From the NCBI GenBank assembly GCA_044226785.1, contig JBGAGK010000024.1, positions 8,855 to 72,854 on the forward strand: a stretch of 64,000 bases of DNA, written 5' to 3'. The position numbers and the translations under genes are program-made. This stretch comes from TMP-86 sp039807285. GTDB taxonomy: Bacteria; Pseudomonadota; Gammaproteobacteria; Steroidobacterales; Steroidobacteraceae. The notes beneath the pieces were generated by a model. It did not search any database. It saw only the letters and a program-made list of their open reading frames with translations, and was not told where the DNA came from. This document shows, piece by piece, positions 16,557-25,109 of this stretch. How positions within the stretch are numbered: position 1 is the first letter of the stretch; every line of letters begins with the position of its first letter.

Positions 16557-16734
16557 GGCTCCCCTCGCTCCGATGAGGGTGCAGGCGCGAGCCGAAAATC
16601 CTTCTTTGTGGCGATGTGCGGTGCAAGCGTCAGGGCACTACTGGCCGCGGAGTGTCTCACACCGTAGCAAATGCTGGATCGAAAAACTCTGGCGAAATAG
16701 AATCGGTGCGGATCAAACGAGGAGTGCGGGCAAC

Positions 16735-18465
16735 ATGAACGGGTATTTTTCAAAAGCGCGTTCCGGGAGTCTTGTGCTGACTTTGCTGTTGGCGCTTGCG
16801 GGCCTTTCCCATGCGGTGGCCGCCGAACCTCCTGCGGATGCCATCTTCAACCACGGTGAAATCTACACCCCGAAGGGTTGGGCTCAGGCCATCGCCGTGC
16901 GCAGGGGTGTGATGGTTGCCGTGGGCACCGATGCGCAGATCGAGGCATTTCGGGGTCCCGCGACCAGGGAATTCGATCTCAAGGGTGCAGCAGTCCTGCC
17001 TGGCCTGCACGACATGCATGTGCACCCGATGTACGGCGGCTTCCAGTCGCTGGAGTGCCGCTTCACCCAGGGCAGCTCGATGTCGAAGGTACTGGAGGCA
17101 GTGAAGGCCTGCGCTGCCACGAAGAAAAAGGGGGAGTGGATCGTCGGCGGACAGTGGGATGTCACTTCGCTCAAGGCCACGCCCGACCGCAAGCTCCTGG
17201 ACAAGGTCGCCCCGGACAATCCAGTGTTGCTCGGCGACATTTCGGGCCATAGCGGCTGGGTCAATACGATGGCGCTGCGGATCGCGGGCGTGAAGCTCGA
17301 TGCGTCGACCCGCAATCCTGTCAATGGCATTTACGAGCGCGATGCCGCCGGCATCCCGACCGGTGTCCTGCGCGAGACTGCGGTCGAGGATCTGCAACGG
17401 AGCATTCCGCCGCGGACACCCGAGGAAAATGCCCGGGCGCTGGATGTAGCGCTGAAGGAGATGCTCTCTTTCGGCATCACCTCGCTCACGGATGCGGCGG
17501 TCGATGGCGAGACCCTCGCAGCCTATGCCGCTCTTTCCGACAAGGGTCTTCTCAAACAGCACGTCAAAGGTTGCATGGTGTGGAGCCCGGGCACAGGTGC
17601 GAATGCCGCCAACGAGGATCCCGCCTACATCGTTCAGCGGAACCTGTATGCGCGCGAGCGGTTCGCGCCCCGCTGCATCAAGATGTTTCTGGACGGTGTG
17701 CCCACGGACAGCCACACGGCTGCACTCCTTCATCCGTACGTCGGTGCGCGGCCGGACGATCCCCGGGCTCGTGGCATGCTCAAGATCCCACCCGCCATCC
17801 TGAATGCCGCGGTCACGCGGTTCGATGCCGAAGGCCTGACGGTGAAGTTCCACGCCGCGGGTGACGGAGCAGTACGTGAAGGACTCGATGCCATCGCGGC
17901 GGCCCGTAAAGCCAACGGCTTCAGTGGCCAGTTGCACGAAGTCGGGCACAACAGCCTCGTGGACAAGGCGGATATTCCGCGTGCGCGCGCGATCGGGGCT
18001 ACTTTCGAGATGTCGCCGTACCTGTGGTTCATGACCCCGCTTCTTCCCGACAACATCGTTTCTGTCGGTCCCGAGCGCATGAAGCGCTGGATTCCCGTGA
18101 AAGAGGCCATCGATGCCGGTGGTCTGGTGGATGCCGGATCGGACTGGCCCGTGGTGCCGAGTGTGAGTCCCTGGATTGCCATCGAGACGCTCGTGACCCG
18201 GCAGGTGCCCGGGGGCGGAGGCGAGGTGATCGCTCCCGACGAGCGCATCACGCTGAAGCAGGCGGTGGACATGTTCACGGTGAACGGGGCCCGGGAGTTG
18301 CGCGACCGGGATCGCGAAGGGGCTCTGGAAACTGGCCTGCGTGCGGATTTCATCGTTCTCGACCGGAACCCGTTCAGGATTCCGGTCACACAAGTTCACG
18401 AAACCCGGGTGAAACTGACCGTGATCGACGGTGAAGTCGTGTATCGCGCGCCGGCGGCAAGGTGA
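16735..18465 (+). CDS. Exported amidohydrolase, YtcJ-like
   Basis: 576 residues with a signal peptide (to about AVAAEPPA, residue 30). Amidohydrolase_3/YtcJ architecture: an N-terminal beta-sandwich GEIYTPKGWAQAIAVRRGVMVAVG, the metal-binding HDMHVHP (about 90), a KFHAAGDGAV histidine motif near 375, GHNS, and the late DAGSDWPVVP aspartate motif near 465. These zinc hydrolases cleave amide or related bonds; the substrate is unknown. A GGAG lies 11 bases before ATG 16735. A porin gene follows 141 bases later, so uptake through that porin and hydrolysis in the periplasm is a reasonable inference. A second YtcJ-like gene starts at 63308. Confidence 0.88.
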   Translation: MNGYFSKARSGSLVLTLLLALAGLSHAVAAEPPADAIFNHGEIYTPKGWAQAIAVRRGVMVAVGTDAQIEAFRGPATREFDLKGAAVLPGLHDMHVHPMYGGFQSLECRFTQGSSMSKVLEAVKACAATKKKGEWIVGGQWDVTSLKATPDRKLLDKVAPDNPVLLGDISGHSGWVNTMALRIAGVKLDASTRNPVNGIYERDAAGIPTGVLRETAVEDLQRSIPPRTPEENARALDVALKEMLSFGITSLTDAAVDGETLAAYAALSDKGLLKQHVKGCMVWSPGTGANAANEDPAYIVQRNLYARERFAPRCIKMFLDGVPTDSHTAALLHPYVGARPDDPRARGMLKIPPAILNAAVTRFDAEGLTVKFHAAGDGAVREGLDAIAAARKANGFSGQLHEVGHNSLVDKADIPRARAIGATFEMSPYLWFMTPLLPDNIVSVGPERMKRWIPVKEAIDAGGLVDAGSDWPVVPSVSPWIAIETLVTRQVPGGGGEVIAPDERITLKQAVDMFTVNGARELRDRDREGALETGLRADFIVLDRNPFRIPVTQVHETRVKLTVIDGEVVYRAPAAR

Positions 18466-18606
18466 TTCGGTGATGAATACCCATAGCAGTCCACGTGAAA
18501 TGCCGCATGCAGGAGCAGGAATGTAAGTAGTTTCGCGTGTTGGACTTCTGGGCACTCATCCCCAGAATCTCGCGGGAATCAAGGAAGCCTGCCGAGAACA
18601 CGCTGC

Positions 18607-19881
18607 ATGACATACAGAGCCCCTGCCCGCCGGGTCTCCGGCATGACCCGGTGGGGGCGTGCATGGATCGCCATCCTGACAATGGGCGCCGGTTCGTGTG
18701 CCGTGTACGCTGCCGATGCCCCATCAGGATCCCCATCAGGATCCGATGCGCCCGTCACGGCCTATGGCAACGTGCGTTACCGTATCGAGACCGTGGACCA
18801 GGAGGGTGTCGCTCGCGACGCGTTCGCATCGACCCTGCGAGCAAGACTGGGTGTTCGCACACGAGAGTGGCAGGGGTTCAGCGCCGTGCTCGAGGGAGAG
18901 GCCTCCAGCCGCATCGGTGACGAGCATTACAACGACACGATCAACGGGCTCACCCAATACCCGGTGGTGGCGGATCCGAAGAACGTTTCCGTCTACCAGG
19001 CCTCGCTTCGCTGGCACTGGGGGGACCGGTTCGAGGTGAATGCGGGGCGGCGCGCCATCAACCTGGACAACCAGCGCTGGGTCGGTTCCGTCGACTGGCG
19101 GCAGAACGGTCAGACGCTCGATGGTGCGGGCGTGGAGTTCAAGCCGTTGCCCGGCATGACGGTGAGCTACAACCATATCTGGCGCGTGAACCGGATCTAT
19201 GGGCGCGACTCCATGCAAGGGGCCTATACCGGCAACCGGATCAATCTGCTGCGGCTGAGCCAGGAGTTCAAGGGTGCGGGGACCGTGGTCGTCTATGACT
19301 ACCTGCTGGATATCCCCGATGCGCCGGCTTCTTCGTCGAGGACGCTGGGCGCACGCTTCTCCGGTGCGCACGGACTCGGTGCCAGCAAACTCAAGCTGCT
19401 CTACACGCTGGAATACGCACGCCAGTCCGACTACGGCCGCAACCCGCGCGATTTCAATCTCGGATACCTGCTCATCGAGCCCGGCGTTGCATACGGTCCG
19501 CTGAGCATCAAGGCTGGCTACGAGCGCCTCGGGGGCAATGGCACGGTGGGCCTGCAGACGCCGCTCGCGACGCTGCATGCATTCAACGGCTGGGCCGACA
19601 AGTTCCTGACCACTCCTGCCACCGGCCTGCGGGATGTCTATGGCGACGTCACCTGGAAACTCGGGGGACCTGGCCTTCTCAAGGACACGACACTGCGCGC
19701 TGCCTGGCACGACTATCGCGCCGACCATGGCTCGCAGCGCGATGGCAGCGAATGGGACTTCATGGTGTCGCATCCGATCGGCACTCACTTCACCGCACTG
19801 GTCAAGTACGCGACGTATGAACGCGATCGCTTTGCCACTGACACCGACAAATTCTGGACCTCCATCGAAGCAAAATTCTGA
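18607..19881 (+). CDS. Alginate-export-family outer-membrane porin
   Basis: 424 residues. A signal sequence occupies roughly 1-36 (cleavage after VYAA). A serine/glycine/proline linker encoded by two 12-base repeats comes next, then a beta-barrel rich in alternating aromatic strands: VTAYGNVRYRIE, VEFKPLPGMTVSYNHIWRVNRIYG, YGDVTWKLGG, ending with a C-terminal Phe (WTSIEAKF). The pattern fits the Alginate_exp (AlgE-like) barrels, many of which are general anion or substrate channels near metabolic genes. ATG 18607 is used, but ATG 18643 (MTRWGRAW) also gives a good signal peptide. It lies 77 bases before the nitrite reductase gene. Confidence 0.75.
   Translation: MTYRAPARRVSGMTRWGRAWIAILTMGAGSCAVYAADAPSGSPSGSDAPVTAYGNVRYRIETVDQEGVARDAFASTLRARLGVRTREWQGFSAVLEGEASSRIGDEHYNDTINGLTQYPVVADPKNVSVYQASLRWHWGDRFEVNAGRRAINLDNQRWVGSVDWRQNGQTLDGAGVEFKPLPGMTVSYNHIWRVNRIYGRDSMQGAYTGNRINLLRLSQEFKGAGTVVVYDYLLDIPDAPASSSRTLGARFSGAHGLGASKLKLLYTLEYARQSDYGRNPRDFNLGYLLIEPGVAYGPLSIKAGYERLGGNGTVGLQTPLATLHAFNGWADKFLTTPATGLRDVYGDVTWKLGGPGLLKDTTLRAAWHDYRADHGSQRDGSEWDFMVSHPIGTHFTALVKYATYERDRFATDTDKFWTSIEAKF
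18721..18744 (+). repeat. Two tandem 12-base repeats in the porin gene
   Basis: CCATCAGGATCC occurs twice head to tail (18721-18732 and 18733-18744) and codes for an SGSPSGS linker just after the signal peptide. The repeat is in frame, so copy-number change would alter only linker length. Confidence 0.8.
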
Positions 19882-19958
19882 TGGCAGCGTCCGCACCACA
19901 TACGACAGACCCGGCGATGTGCATCTGGCGCCGCCAATCCACTGAAGGAGACTCGAGC

Positions 19959-22094
19959 ATGCCCCGATCCCAGGCTTTCATCCGCAGGGCCACGCTGCTG
20001 GCCGGACTGACCCTGGCTGCCCTCGCAAGTTCGCTGGCATCCGCGCAGCAGGTGCACGCCGCAGAGGTAGCATCGGCGACCGGGCCGTCGGAGGCTCAGA
20101 TGGCGGCCGGCAAGAAGGCGTACGAGGGCATCTGCATGGCCTGTCACCAGGCCGACGGCAAGGGGTTGCCAGGGGCATTCCCGCCGCTGGCCGGCTCCGA
20201 CTACCTGCTGGAGAATCCCGAGCGCGCCGTGCGCAACGTCGTCAACGGCCTGTCGGGGTTGGTGATCGTCAACGGCCAGAAGTTCGACGGGGTGATGCCG
20301 GCGATGACGCAGCTCTCCGATCAGGAGATCGCCGATGCGCTGACCTACATCATGAACAGCTGGGGCAACAAGGATGGCGTCATCGCCGTTGCCCAGGTGG
20401 CGGCGGAAAGGGCGCGCGGTGCTGCAGCTCCGAAAACGGCTGATTCACCGACAGAGCACCCGACCACGACGGCCGAGCTGGCCTTCCAGGGTGCACCGTC
20501 GCCGGTCGGTGCCGCCGGTGCGCAGATCCGCGTAACGCCTGGCGCTCCGAACATGACCGTGGCCGAGTTCGATGCGGCCCGCAAGATCTACTTCGAGCGC
20601 TGCGCCGGCTGTCACGGCGTGCTGCGCAAGGGCGCCACGGGAAAACCGCTGACGCCTGACATCACGCAGAAAAAAGGCACCGACTACCTGAAGGTATTCA
20701 TCAACCAGGGTTCGCCGGCCGGCATGCCCAGCTGGGGCAAGTCTGGCGAGCTGACGCCGGAGCAGGTCGACCTGATGGCGCGCTATGTGCAGCACGAGCC
20801 ACCGCAGCCGCCGGAATTCGGTCTTGCGGAAATCAGGAAGTCCTGGAACGTCATGGTACCGGTCGACAGGCGGCCGGTGAAAAAGGAGAACAGCTACGAC
20901 ATCGACAACGTGTTTGCGGTGACGCTGCGCGACTCGGGTGAAGTGGCGCTGATCGATGGCGATTCCAAGAAGATCATCAACGTGATCCGCACCGGCTATG
21001 CGGTGCACATCTCCCGCCTGTCCCACTCGGGCCGCTACGTCTATACCATCGGCCGAGATGGCAAGCTCGATCTCATCGACCTGTTCATGGCCGTGCCGGA
21101 AAAGGTGGCCGAGATCAAGATCGGGCTCGAGGCACGCTCGGTCGAGACTTCCAAGTTCAAGGGCTTCGAGGACCGTTACGCGATAGCAGGTTCGTACTGG
21201 CCACCGCAGTTCACCATCATGGACGGTGCCACCCTGGAGCCGCTCAAGGTGGTCTCGACCCGCGGCATGACGGTCGATACCCAGGAATATCACCCCGAGC
21301 CCCGGGTCGCGGCGATCGTGGCCTCGCACGAGCATCCGGAATGGATCGTCAACGTCAAGGAGACCGGCCAGATCCTGCTGGTCGACTACGAGGACATCAA
21401 CAACCTCAGAACCACCTCGATCGGGGCTGCACGCTTTCTGCACGATGGCGGCTGGGACTCGACCAAGCGCTACTTTCTCACTGCGGCAAACCAGTCGGAC
21501 AAAGTCGCTGTCGTTGACTCGCGCGAACAGAAGCTGGTCGGGCTTGTCGACGTGGACAAGATCCCGCATCCGGGTCGTGGTGCGAACTTTGTCGATGCAA
21601 AATACGGTCCGGTGTGGGTGACCAGTGCGCTGGGCAATGACAAGATCACCCTGCTCGGCACCGATCCGGAAAAGCACAAGGACTACGCATGGAAAGTGGT
21701 GCGGGTGCTCAAGGGACAGGGAGGAGGTTCGCTGTTCGTCAAGACTCATCCGAAATCACGCCACCTGTACGTGGATACTGCCCTGAATCCGGACCCGAAG
21801 ATCTCGCAGAGCGTGGCAGTGTTCGATGTCGGCAACCTCGATGCGGGCTATACCGTGCTGCCGATCGCGGCCTGGGCCAAGGTCGGCGATGGCGCGAAGC
21901 GCGTGGTGCAACCGGAATACAACGCCGCGGGCGATGAAGTGTGGTTCTCGGTGTGGAATGGCAAGAACCAGAAATCTGCCATCGTCGTGGTCGATGACCG
22001 GACGCTCAAGCTCAAGAGTGTCATCACCGATCCACGGCTGGTGACACCCACGGGCAAGTTCAACGTGCACAACACGATGGCCGACATCTACTGA
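19959..22094 (+). CDS. nirS: Cytochrome cd1 nitrite reductase NirS with an extra N-terminal cytochrome c domain
   Basis: 711 residues after a GGAG ribosome site. A signal peptide covers about 1-30. An additional class I cytochrome c (CMACH, Cys59/Cys62/His63, with a GVMPAMTQLS methionine region) spans about 45-140 and is joined by an Ala/Thr/Pro linker. The normal NirS cytochrome c domain follows (CAGCH, Cys215/Cys218/His219, then VLRKGATGKPLTPDITQ). The eight-bladed d1 propeller carries GYAVHISR (His350), YHPEPRVAAIVASHEH and FLHDGGWDS, all conserved. It reduces nitrite to nitric oxide in the periplasm. The extra domain could be a built-in electron donor. No nirF/D/L/G/H/J/E/N haem d1 genes and no Fnr/Dnr-type box in the 77 bases upstream are visible. 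Confidence 0.93.
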   Translation: MPRSQAFIRRATLLAGLTLAALASSLASAQQVHAAEVASATGPSEAQMAAGKKAYEGICMACHQADGKGLPGAFPPLAGSDYLLENPERAVRNVVNGLSGLVIVNGQKFDGVMPAMTQLSDQEIADALTYIMNSWGNKDGVIAVAQVAAERARGAAAPKTADSPTEHPTTTAELAFQGAPSPVGAAGAQIRVTPGAPNMTVAEFDAARKIYFERCAGCHGVLRKGATGKPLTPDITQKKGTDYLKVFINQGSPAGMPSWGKSGELTPEQVDLMARYVQHEPPQPPEFGLAEIRKSWNVMVPVDRRPVKKENSYDIDNVFAVTLRDSGEVALIDGDSKKIINVIRTGYAVHISRLSHSGRYVYTIGRDGKLDLIDLFMAVPEKVAEIKIGLEARSVETSKFKGFEDRYAIAGSYWPPQFTIMDGATLEPLKVVSTRGMTVDTQEYHPEPRVAAIVASHEHPEWIVNVKETGQILLVDYEDINNLRTTSIGAARFLHDGGWDSTKRYFLTAANQSDKVAVVDSREQKLVGLVDVDKIPHPGRGANFVDAKYGPVWVTSALGNDKITLLGTDPEKHKDYAWKVVRVLKGQGGGSLFVKTHPKSRHLYVDTALNPDPKISQSVAVFDVGNLDAGYTVLPIAAWAKVGDGAKRVVQPEYNAAGDEVWFSVWNGKNQKSAIVVVDDRTLKLKSVITDPRLVTPTGKFNVHNTMADIY

Positions 22095-22200
22095 CCGCAG
22101 GCGCGGCTGGTGAGGTTGAAGACCCCGGCGTTCAGGACCAGTCCTGCAGGCGGGGCAAGGTCTATGCGCCAGTCCAGCGTCGTGCGTCCGTCTGTGGCTC
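22095..22200 (-). pseudogene. Relic of a TonB-receptor C-terminus
   Basis: Read on the minus strand this gives TTLDWRIDLAPPAGLVLNAGVFNLTSRAC. It matches TTLDWRIDFALPGGLALNAGVFNLTNRAC of the receptor encoded at 27599-29842. By hand alignment, 83 of 102 bases are identical between 22097-22198 and 27704-27805, and the differences cluster at third codon positions. Only about 35-60 codons remain, ending in TAG within the nirS stop region. It is in the same orientation as the intact receptor, so the two copies flank the 22.2-27.6 kb island as direct repeats. Confidence 0.8.
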
Positions 22201-22395
22201 CATTGCTGGCAGGATCGCCTTCGTGTAGATGGAATGGTTTGGTCTTGAGCACATCCTGGGAGGACCGGATCTGACTGTACGCGGGGTGTCAGATCAATAG
22301 CTCCTGCGTGGGCGCTGCCCGTGCCCCGAGCGGGTGAAGACCATCCCTGCGGCGCTTCGCACCATGGCATTGCGCCGCTTGGCAGGAGGCGCGCA

Positions 22396-22551
22396 GACCT
22401 CGAGCTATTGGATCTGCGTGTGCTGATTCGCGAAGCGATCAAGGTTTTAGTGCGGGTGCAAGCGGGAAAACGGCTCGCGGCATTGGGCAGCCAAGCGCCG
22501 ACGATGAAGGACATCCCGCGACGTTACCCAGCGTCCGGCCAAACCCGCTGA
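22396..22551 (+). pseudogene. Remnant of a VapB-type antitoxin
   Basis: The frame reads DLRVLIREAIKVLVRVQAGKRLAALGSQAPTMKDIPRR. This matches the C-terminal half of VapB antitoxins of the DUF2191 kind (REALxxLIxxxxARRLAxLGGxxPxLxxxPRRR). The N-terminal DNA-binding strand is absent, and upstream codons in the same frame are not family-like. The TGA overlaps the next ATG (TGATG), as in normal vapBC operons. Confidence 0.65.
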
Positions 22552-22703
22552 TGCGGGTACTTGCGGATACCTCGATTTGGGTGAACGCCTCGCCCGGCAG
22601 GTGGGGTATCCGTAGCCGGCTCTGCCTGGAGGCCTCGGCAGACTATCTCCGGGTGTACGGCGCCGCGGAAGTCACGACGAAGCTGCACGACGAAGCTGAA
22701 TGA
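22551..22703 (+). pseudogene. Truncated VapC head fused to a short tail upstream of mazF
   Basis: The 50-codon frame starts MRVLADTSIWVN, the canonical PIN-domain start with the first catalytic aspartate, but loses similarity after about 12 residues. The end (DYLRVYGAAEVTTKLHDEAE) vaguely resembles the tail of MazF-associated antitoxins, and its stop overlaps the mazF ATG (ATGA). I read it as a deletion scar that joined a vapC start to the end of a mazE-type antitoxin. The first half is convincing; the second is speculative. Confidence 0.5.
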
Positions 22704-23062
22704 AACGTAGTGAAATCTGGTGTGCTTCACTGCCAGCGCCCACTGGCTCTGGCCCTGGATTTCGGCGTCCCATTGTGGTGATCCAGTCCAACCCCTTCAA
22801 TCAGAGCCGCATTGGAGCGGTCGTCGTCGCAATCGTGACTTCCAATCTCTCGTTGGCGGAGGTCCCCGGAAACGTTGAGATCGGGAAGGCGGACTCCGGA
22901 TTGCCGAAGCCGTCGATCGCCAATGTCCCGCAGCTCTGTACCCTTGATCGTAATCAGCTCACCCAGCGAGTACGTGGTCTTCCTGCGGAAACCATGCACG
23001 CAGTGGAGGAAGGGCTGTGGCTTGGTCTCTGGCGAGCTGGAAGGCTCGATTCAAATCCCTGA
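22700..23062 (+). CDS. mazF: MazF/PemK-type endoribonuclease toxin
   Basis: 120 residues: MKRSEIWCASLPAPTGSGPGFRRPIVVIQSNPFNQSRIGAVVVAIVTSNL, then GNVEIGKADSGLPKPSIANVPQLCTLDRNQLTQRVRGLP. This is the MazF family: the GEIW start, the RPxxVxQSN strand, the SGLPxxSxxNxxQL loop and the TxRVGxLP end. MazF cleaves RNA at short motifs. The core is complete, with a 10-15 residue C-terminal extension (LWRAGRLDSNP). No intact antitoxin is visible; the only coupled upstream frame is a scar. Either the toxin is weakened, the antitoxin is elsewhere, or the short upstream frame still works. Confidence 0.85.
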   Translation: MKRSEIWCASLPAPTGSGPGFRRPIVVIQSNPFNQSRIGAVVVAIVTSNLSLAEVPGNVEIGKADSGLPKPSIANVPQLCTLDRNQLTQRVRGLPAETMHAVEEGLWLGLWRAGRLDSNP

Positions 23063-23204
23063 CTTGAACCGCTGCCAGGCGCAAGGGAAAACTCGAATCT
23101 CCTCAGGCGTGTACATGCGGCCGAGGAAGGCCTTTTGCCCGACATGGGCCGAAGCGTACCGATCGCACGCTGCCCGAGCTTGCGTACTTGGCTACAATTC
23201 CCTC

Positions 23205-25058
23205 ATGGCAACCCTAAAACCACGGCACAGGACCGAAGACCGCGGCAAGCTCAAGATAGGCGATGACTGGAATGCCATCCGCATCATTGCGCTTTCCCAA
23301 AGCAATCCGCTCAAGGCCATCGCCGAGTTCGTCGAGAACAGCATCGATGCCAAGGCCACCACGATCACCATCACGCGCGGCCGCGAGCAAGGCGAGCATT
23401 ACTTGTCCATCAAGGACGATGGCGAGGGCGTGCCACGCGATGAGTCGGGCAAGCCAAACTTCAAGTACGTGGCGACCCACATCGGCGATTCGATCAAACG
23501 GCGGCTGAAATCCGAAGGCGCTGGATCTGGCCTGCAGGGCGAGTTCGGAATCGGCCTGCTGTCGTTCTGGACCGTGGGTGAAACGCTGACCATGATCTCT
23601 ACCGGCAGCGACCAGCGTTCCTATCAGATGACGATGAAGAAAGGAGACTCCGGATACTCGGTGATGCCGCGCCGCGTGCTTTTCTCTGAGCGTGGCACCG
23701 AGCTACGCATAACACCGCTCCTGGATGGCATCCGCGCGTTGTCGGGCGAAAAAATCCAGTGGTATCTGGCGGCGGAACTGCGCGACCGGATGCGCGATGC
23801 CGGCGTGCGGATCACCGTGATCGACAAACTGGCGCGCAAGCAGTATGAGGTCGAACCGCGGGTGTTCGAGGGCCGGCTGCTGCATCAGCTGCCGGCCGTG
23901 CGTACCGACTTCGGAGACGCCTACGTCGAGCTGTACATGAGTGCGCCGGCCGAGGAGCGGCGGGTTGCACTGACCCGCGCCGGCACCCGCGTCGTGGAGG
24001 ACCTGTCGGTGTTGCCGGGTCTCGAGCAGGCACCCTGGTCCTCGCGCCACCTGCAGGGAATCCTGGACGCGCCTTTCTTGAATCTCACGCCGGGCACGCG
24101 CAGCGGAATCATCTACGATGAGCGCTACGCATCGTTGACTACGGCGTTGCAACCACTGGCAGCGCACCTGAATGAACAGATCGAGGCGCAACGCAAGGCA
24201 GAGGAAGAACAGGCCAGCCAGCAATCGCTACGCACCATCCAGCGAGCCTTTCGCGAAGCGCTGCTGGCGCTGCCACGCGAGGAATACGACTGGTTCGACA
24301 TTCAGACGCGCGCGCGGCCGGAATCGACGACGGGACCCTCCATTGGCCGTGATAGCTTGCCAGTGAGCGGTGCGGAATTCGATCCGGCTGCCGTCGGCGA
24401 TGATGCTCGATTCGGCGTCGTCGAGCCCGATCTGCATTCGGGCGCCCAGAAGCAGTTTTTCGACTTCGCCGGACCCCTGTTCAGTGTGGTGATCTCCCCG
24501 GCTTCGAGCACCACTTCGATCGGCGACAGGCGGCGCCTGCGTGCCTTGCCGCGTGACAAGTCCCGGCGCCGCGTCGATGCGGACCTGATGTTCGACTGGC
24601 GCATTGCCGACGGCGGCGGCCGCTTGGGTGGAACGGGAAATCAAGAAGTTGAATTCGTGGCGCCCGAGACACCCGGGCTGACCCGGGTGCAAGTCAGCGT
24701 GACCCAGCGCGCCACCGTGTGCACGGCGGAGGCGCTGCTGACCATCACGGCCAGCCTGGAGCCCGCCGTCAACAATGCGCCGGTCAATGCCCGGGGACTG
24801 CCCGGTTACACCTTCGAGCGCGCGGCCGGAGAGTTGTGGCGTTCGCGCTTCGATGTCGAGCGCAACGTCATCGTGGTCAACAACGGGCACCGCGATTTCG
24901 TGTTTGCCACGCGCAACCGTGCGCTGCAGCTGCGTTATCTGGTGCGGCTATACGTGAAGGAATTGGTGATGCGCAATTTCGCGGGCGCTTCACCGGAACA
25001 CTTGCTTGAACGCATGGTGGAACTGTCGCTGTATGCCGAGGAGAAATTGAAGGCCTGA
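23205..25058 (+). CDS. GHKL-type (MORC/Hsp90-like) ATPase with a C-terminal Ig-like region
   Basis: 617 residues. The GHKL fold has the N box EFVENSIDA (41-49), the G1 box DDGEGV (71-76) and the G2-like GLQGEFGIGLLSF (109-121), with HIGDSIKR between them. This pattern resembles MORC and Hsp90-like ATPases rather than histidine kinases, and no HisKA or Toprim domain is present. Residues around 420-510 (DLMFDWRIADGGGRLG..., ...VQVSVTQRATVCTAEALLTI) look like an Ig-like beta sandwich. The C-terminus is helical. No signal peptide. No clear Shine-Dalgarno; a TACAAT box lies only 7 bases before the ATG, so the mRNA may be leaderless. Its role is unknown; some bacterial MORC-like ATPases occur in anti-phage systems. 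Confidence 0.8.
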   Translation: MATLKPRHRTEDRGKLKIGDDWNAIRIIALSQSNPLKAIAEFVENSIDAKATTITITRGREQGEHYLSIKDDGEGVPRDESGKPNFKYVATHIGDSIKRRLKSEGAGSGLQGEFGIGLLSFWTVGETLTMISTGSDQRSYQMTMKKGDSGYSVMPRRVLFSERGTELRITPLLDGIRALSGEKIQWYLAAELRDRMRDAGVRITVIDKLARKQYEVEPRVFEGRLLHQLPAVRTDFGDAYVELYMSAPAEERRVALTRAGTRVVEDLSVLPGLEQAPWSSRHLQGILDAPFLNLTPGTRSGIIYDERYASLTTALQPLAAHLNEQIEAQRKAEEEQASQQSLRTIQRAFREALLALPREEYDWFDIQTRARPESTTGPSIGRDSLPVSGAEFDPAAVGDDARFGVVEPDLHSGAQKQFFDFAGPLFSVVISPASSTTSIGDRRRLRALPRDKSRRRVDADLMFDWRIADGGGRLGGTGNQEVEFVAPETPGLTRVQVSVTQRATVCTAEALLTITASLEPAVNNAPVNARGLPGYTFERAAGELWRSRFDVERNVIVVNNGHRDFVFATRNRALQLRYLVRLYVKELVMRNFAGASPEHLLERMVELSLYAEEKLKA

Positions 25059-25109
25059 CAAGACCGGGATGCGACGCCAGTTCGGTGGCACCGGCCAGTG
25101 GTTCGGCAT

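Noticed and set aside
16562..16579. CCCTC...GAGGG hairpin after the HEPN gene as a terminator
   Set aside because: The stem is only five base pairs with an 8-base loop and no T tract, too weak to call.
16750..18555. Long minus-strand open frame (601 codons) opposite the amidohydrolase
   Set aside because: Antisense shadow of a gene with signal peptide and catalytic motifs; the product is His/Arg-rich without a domain.
20445..21749. Minus-strand open frame opposite nirS
   Set aside because: NirS is unmistakable on the plus strand; the antisense frame has no support.
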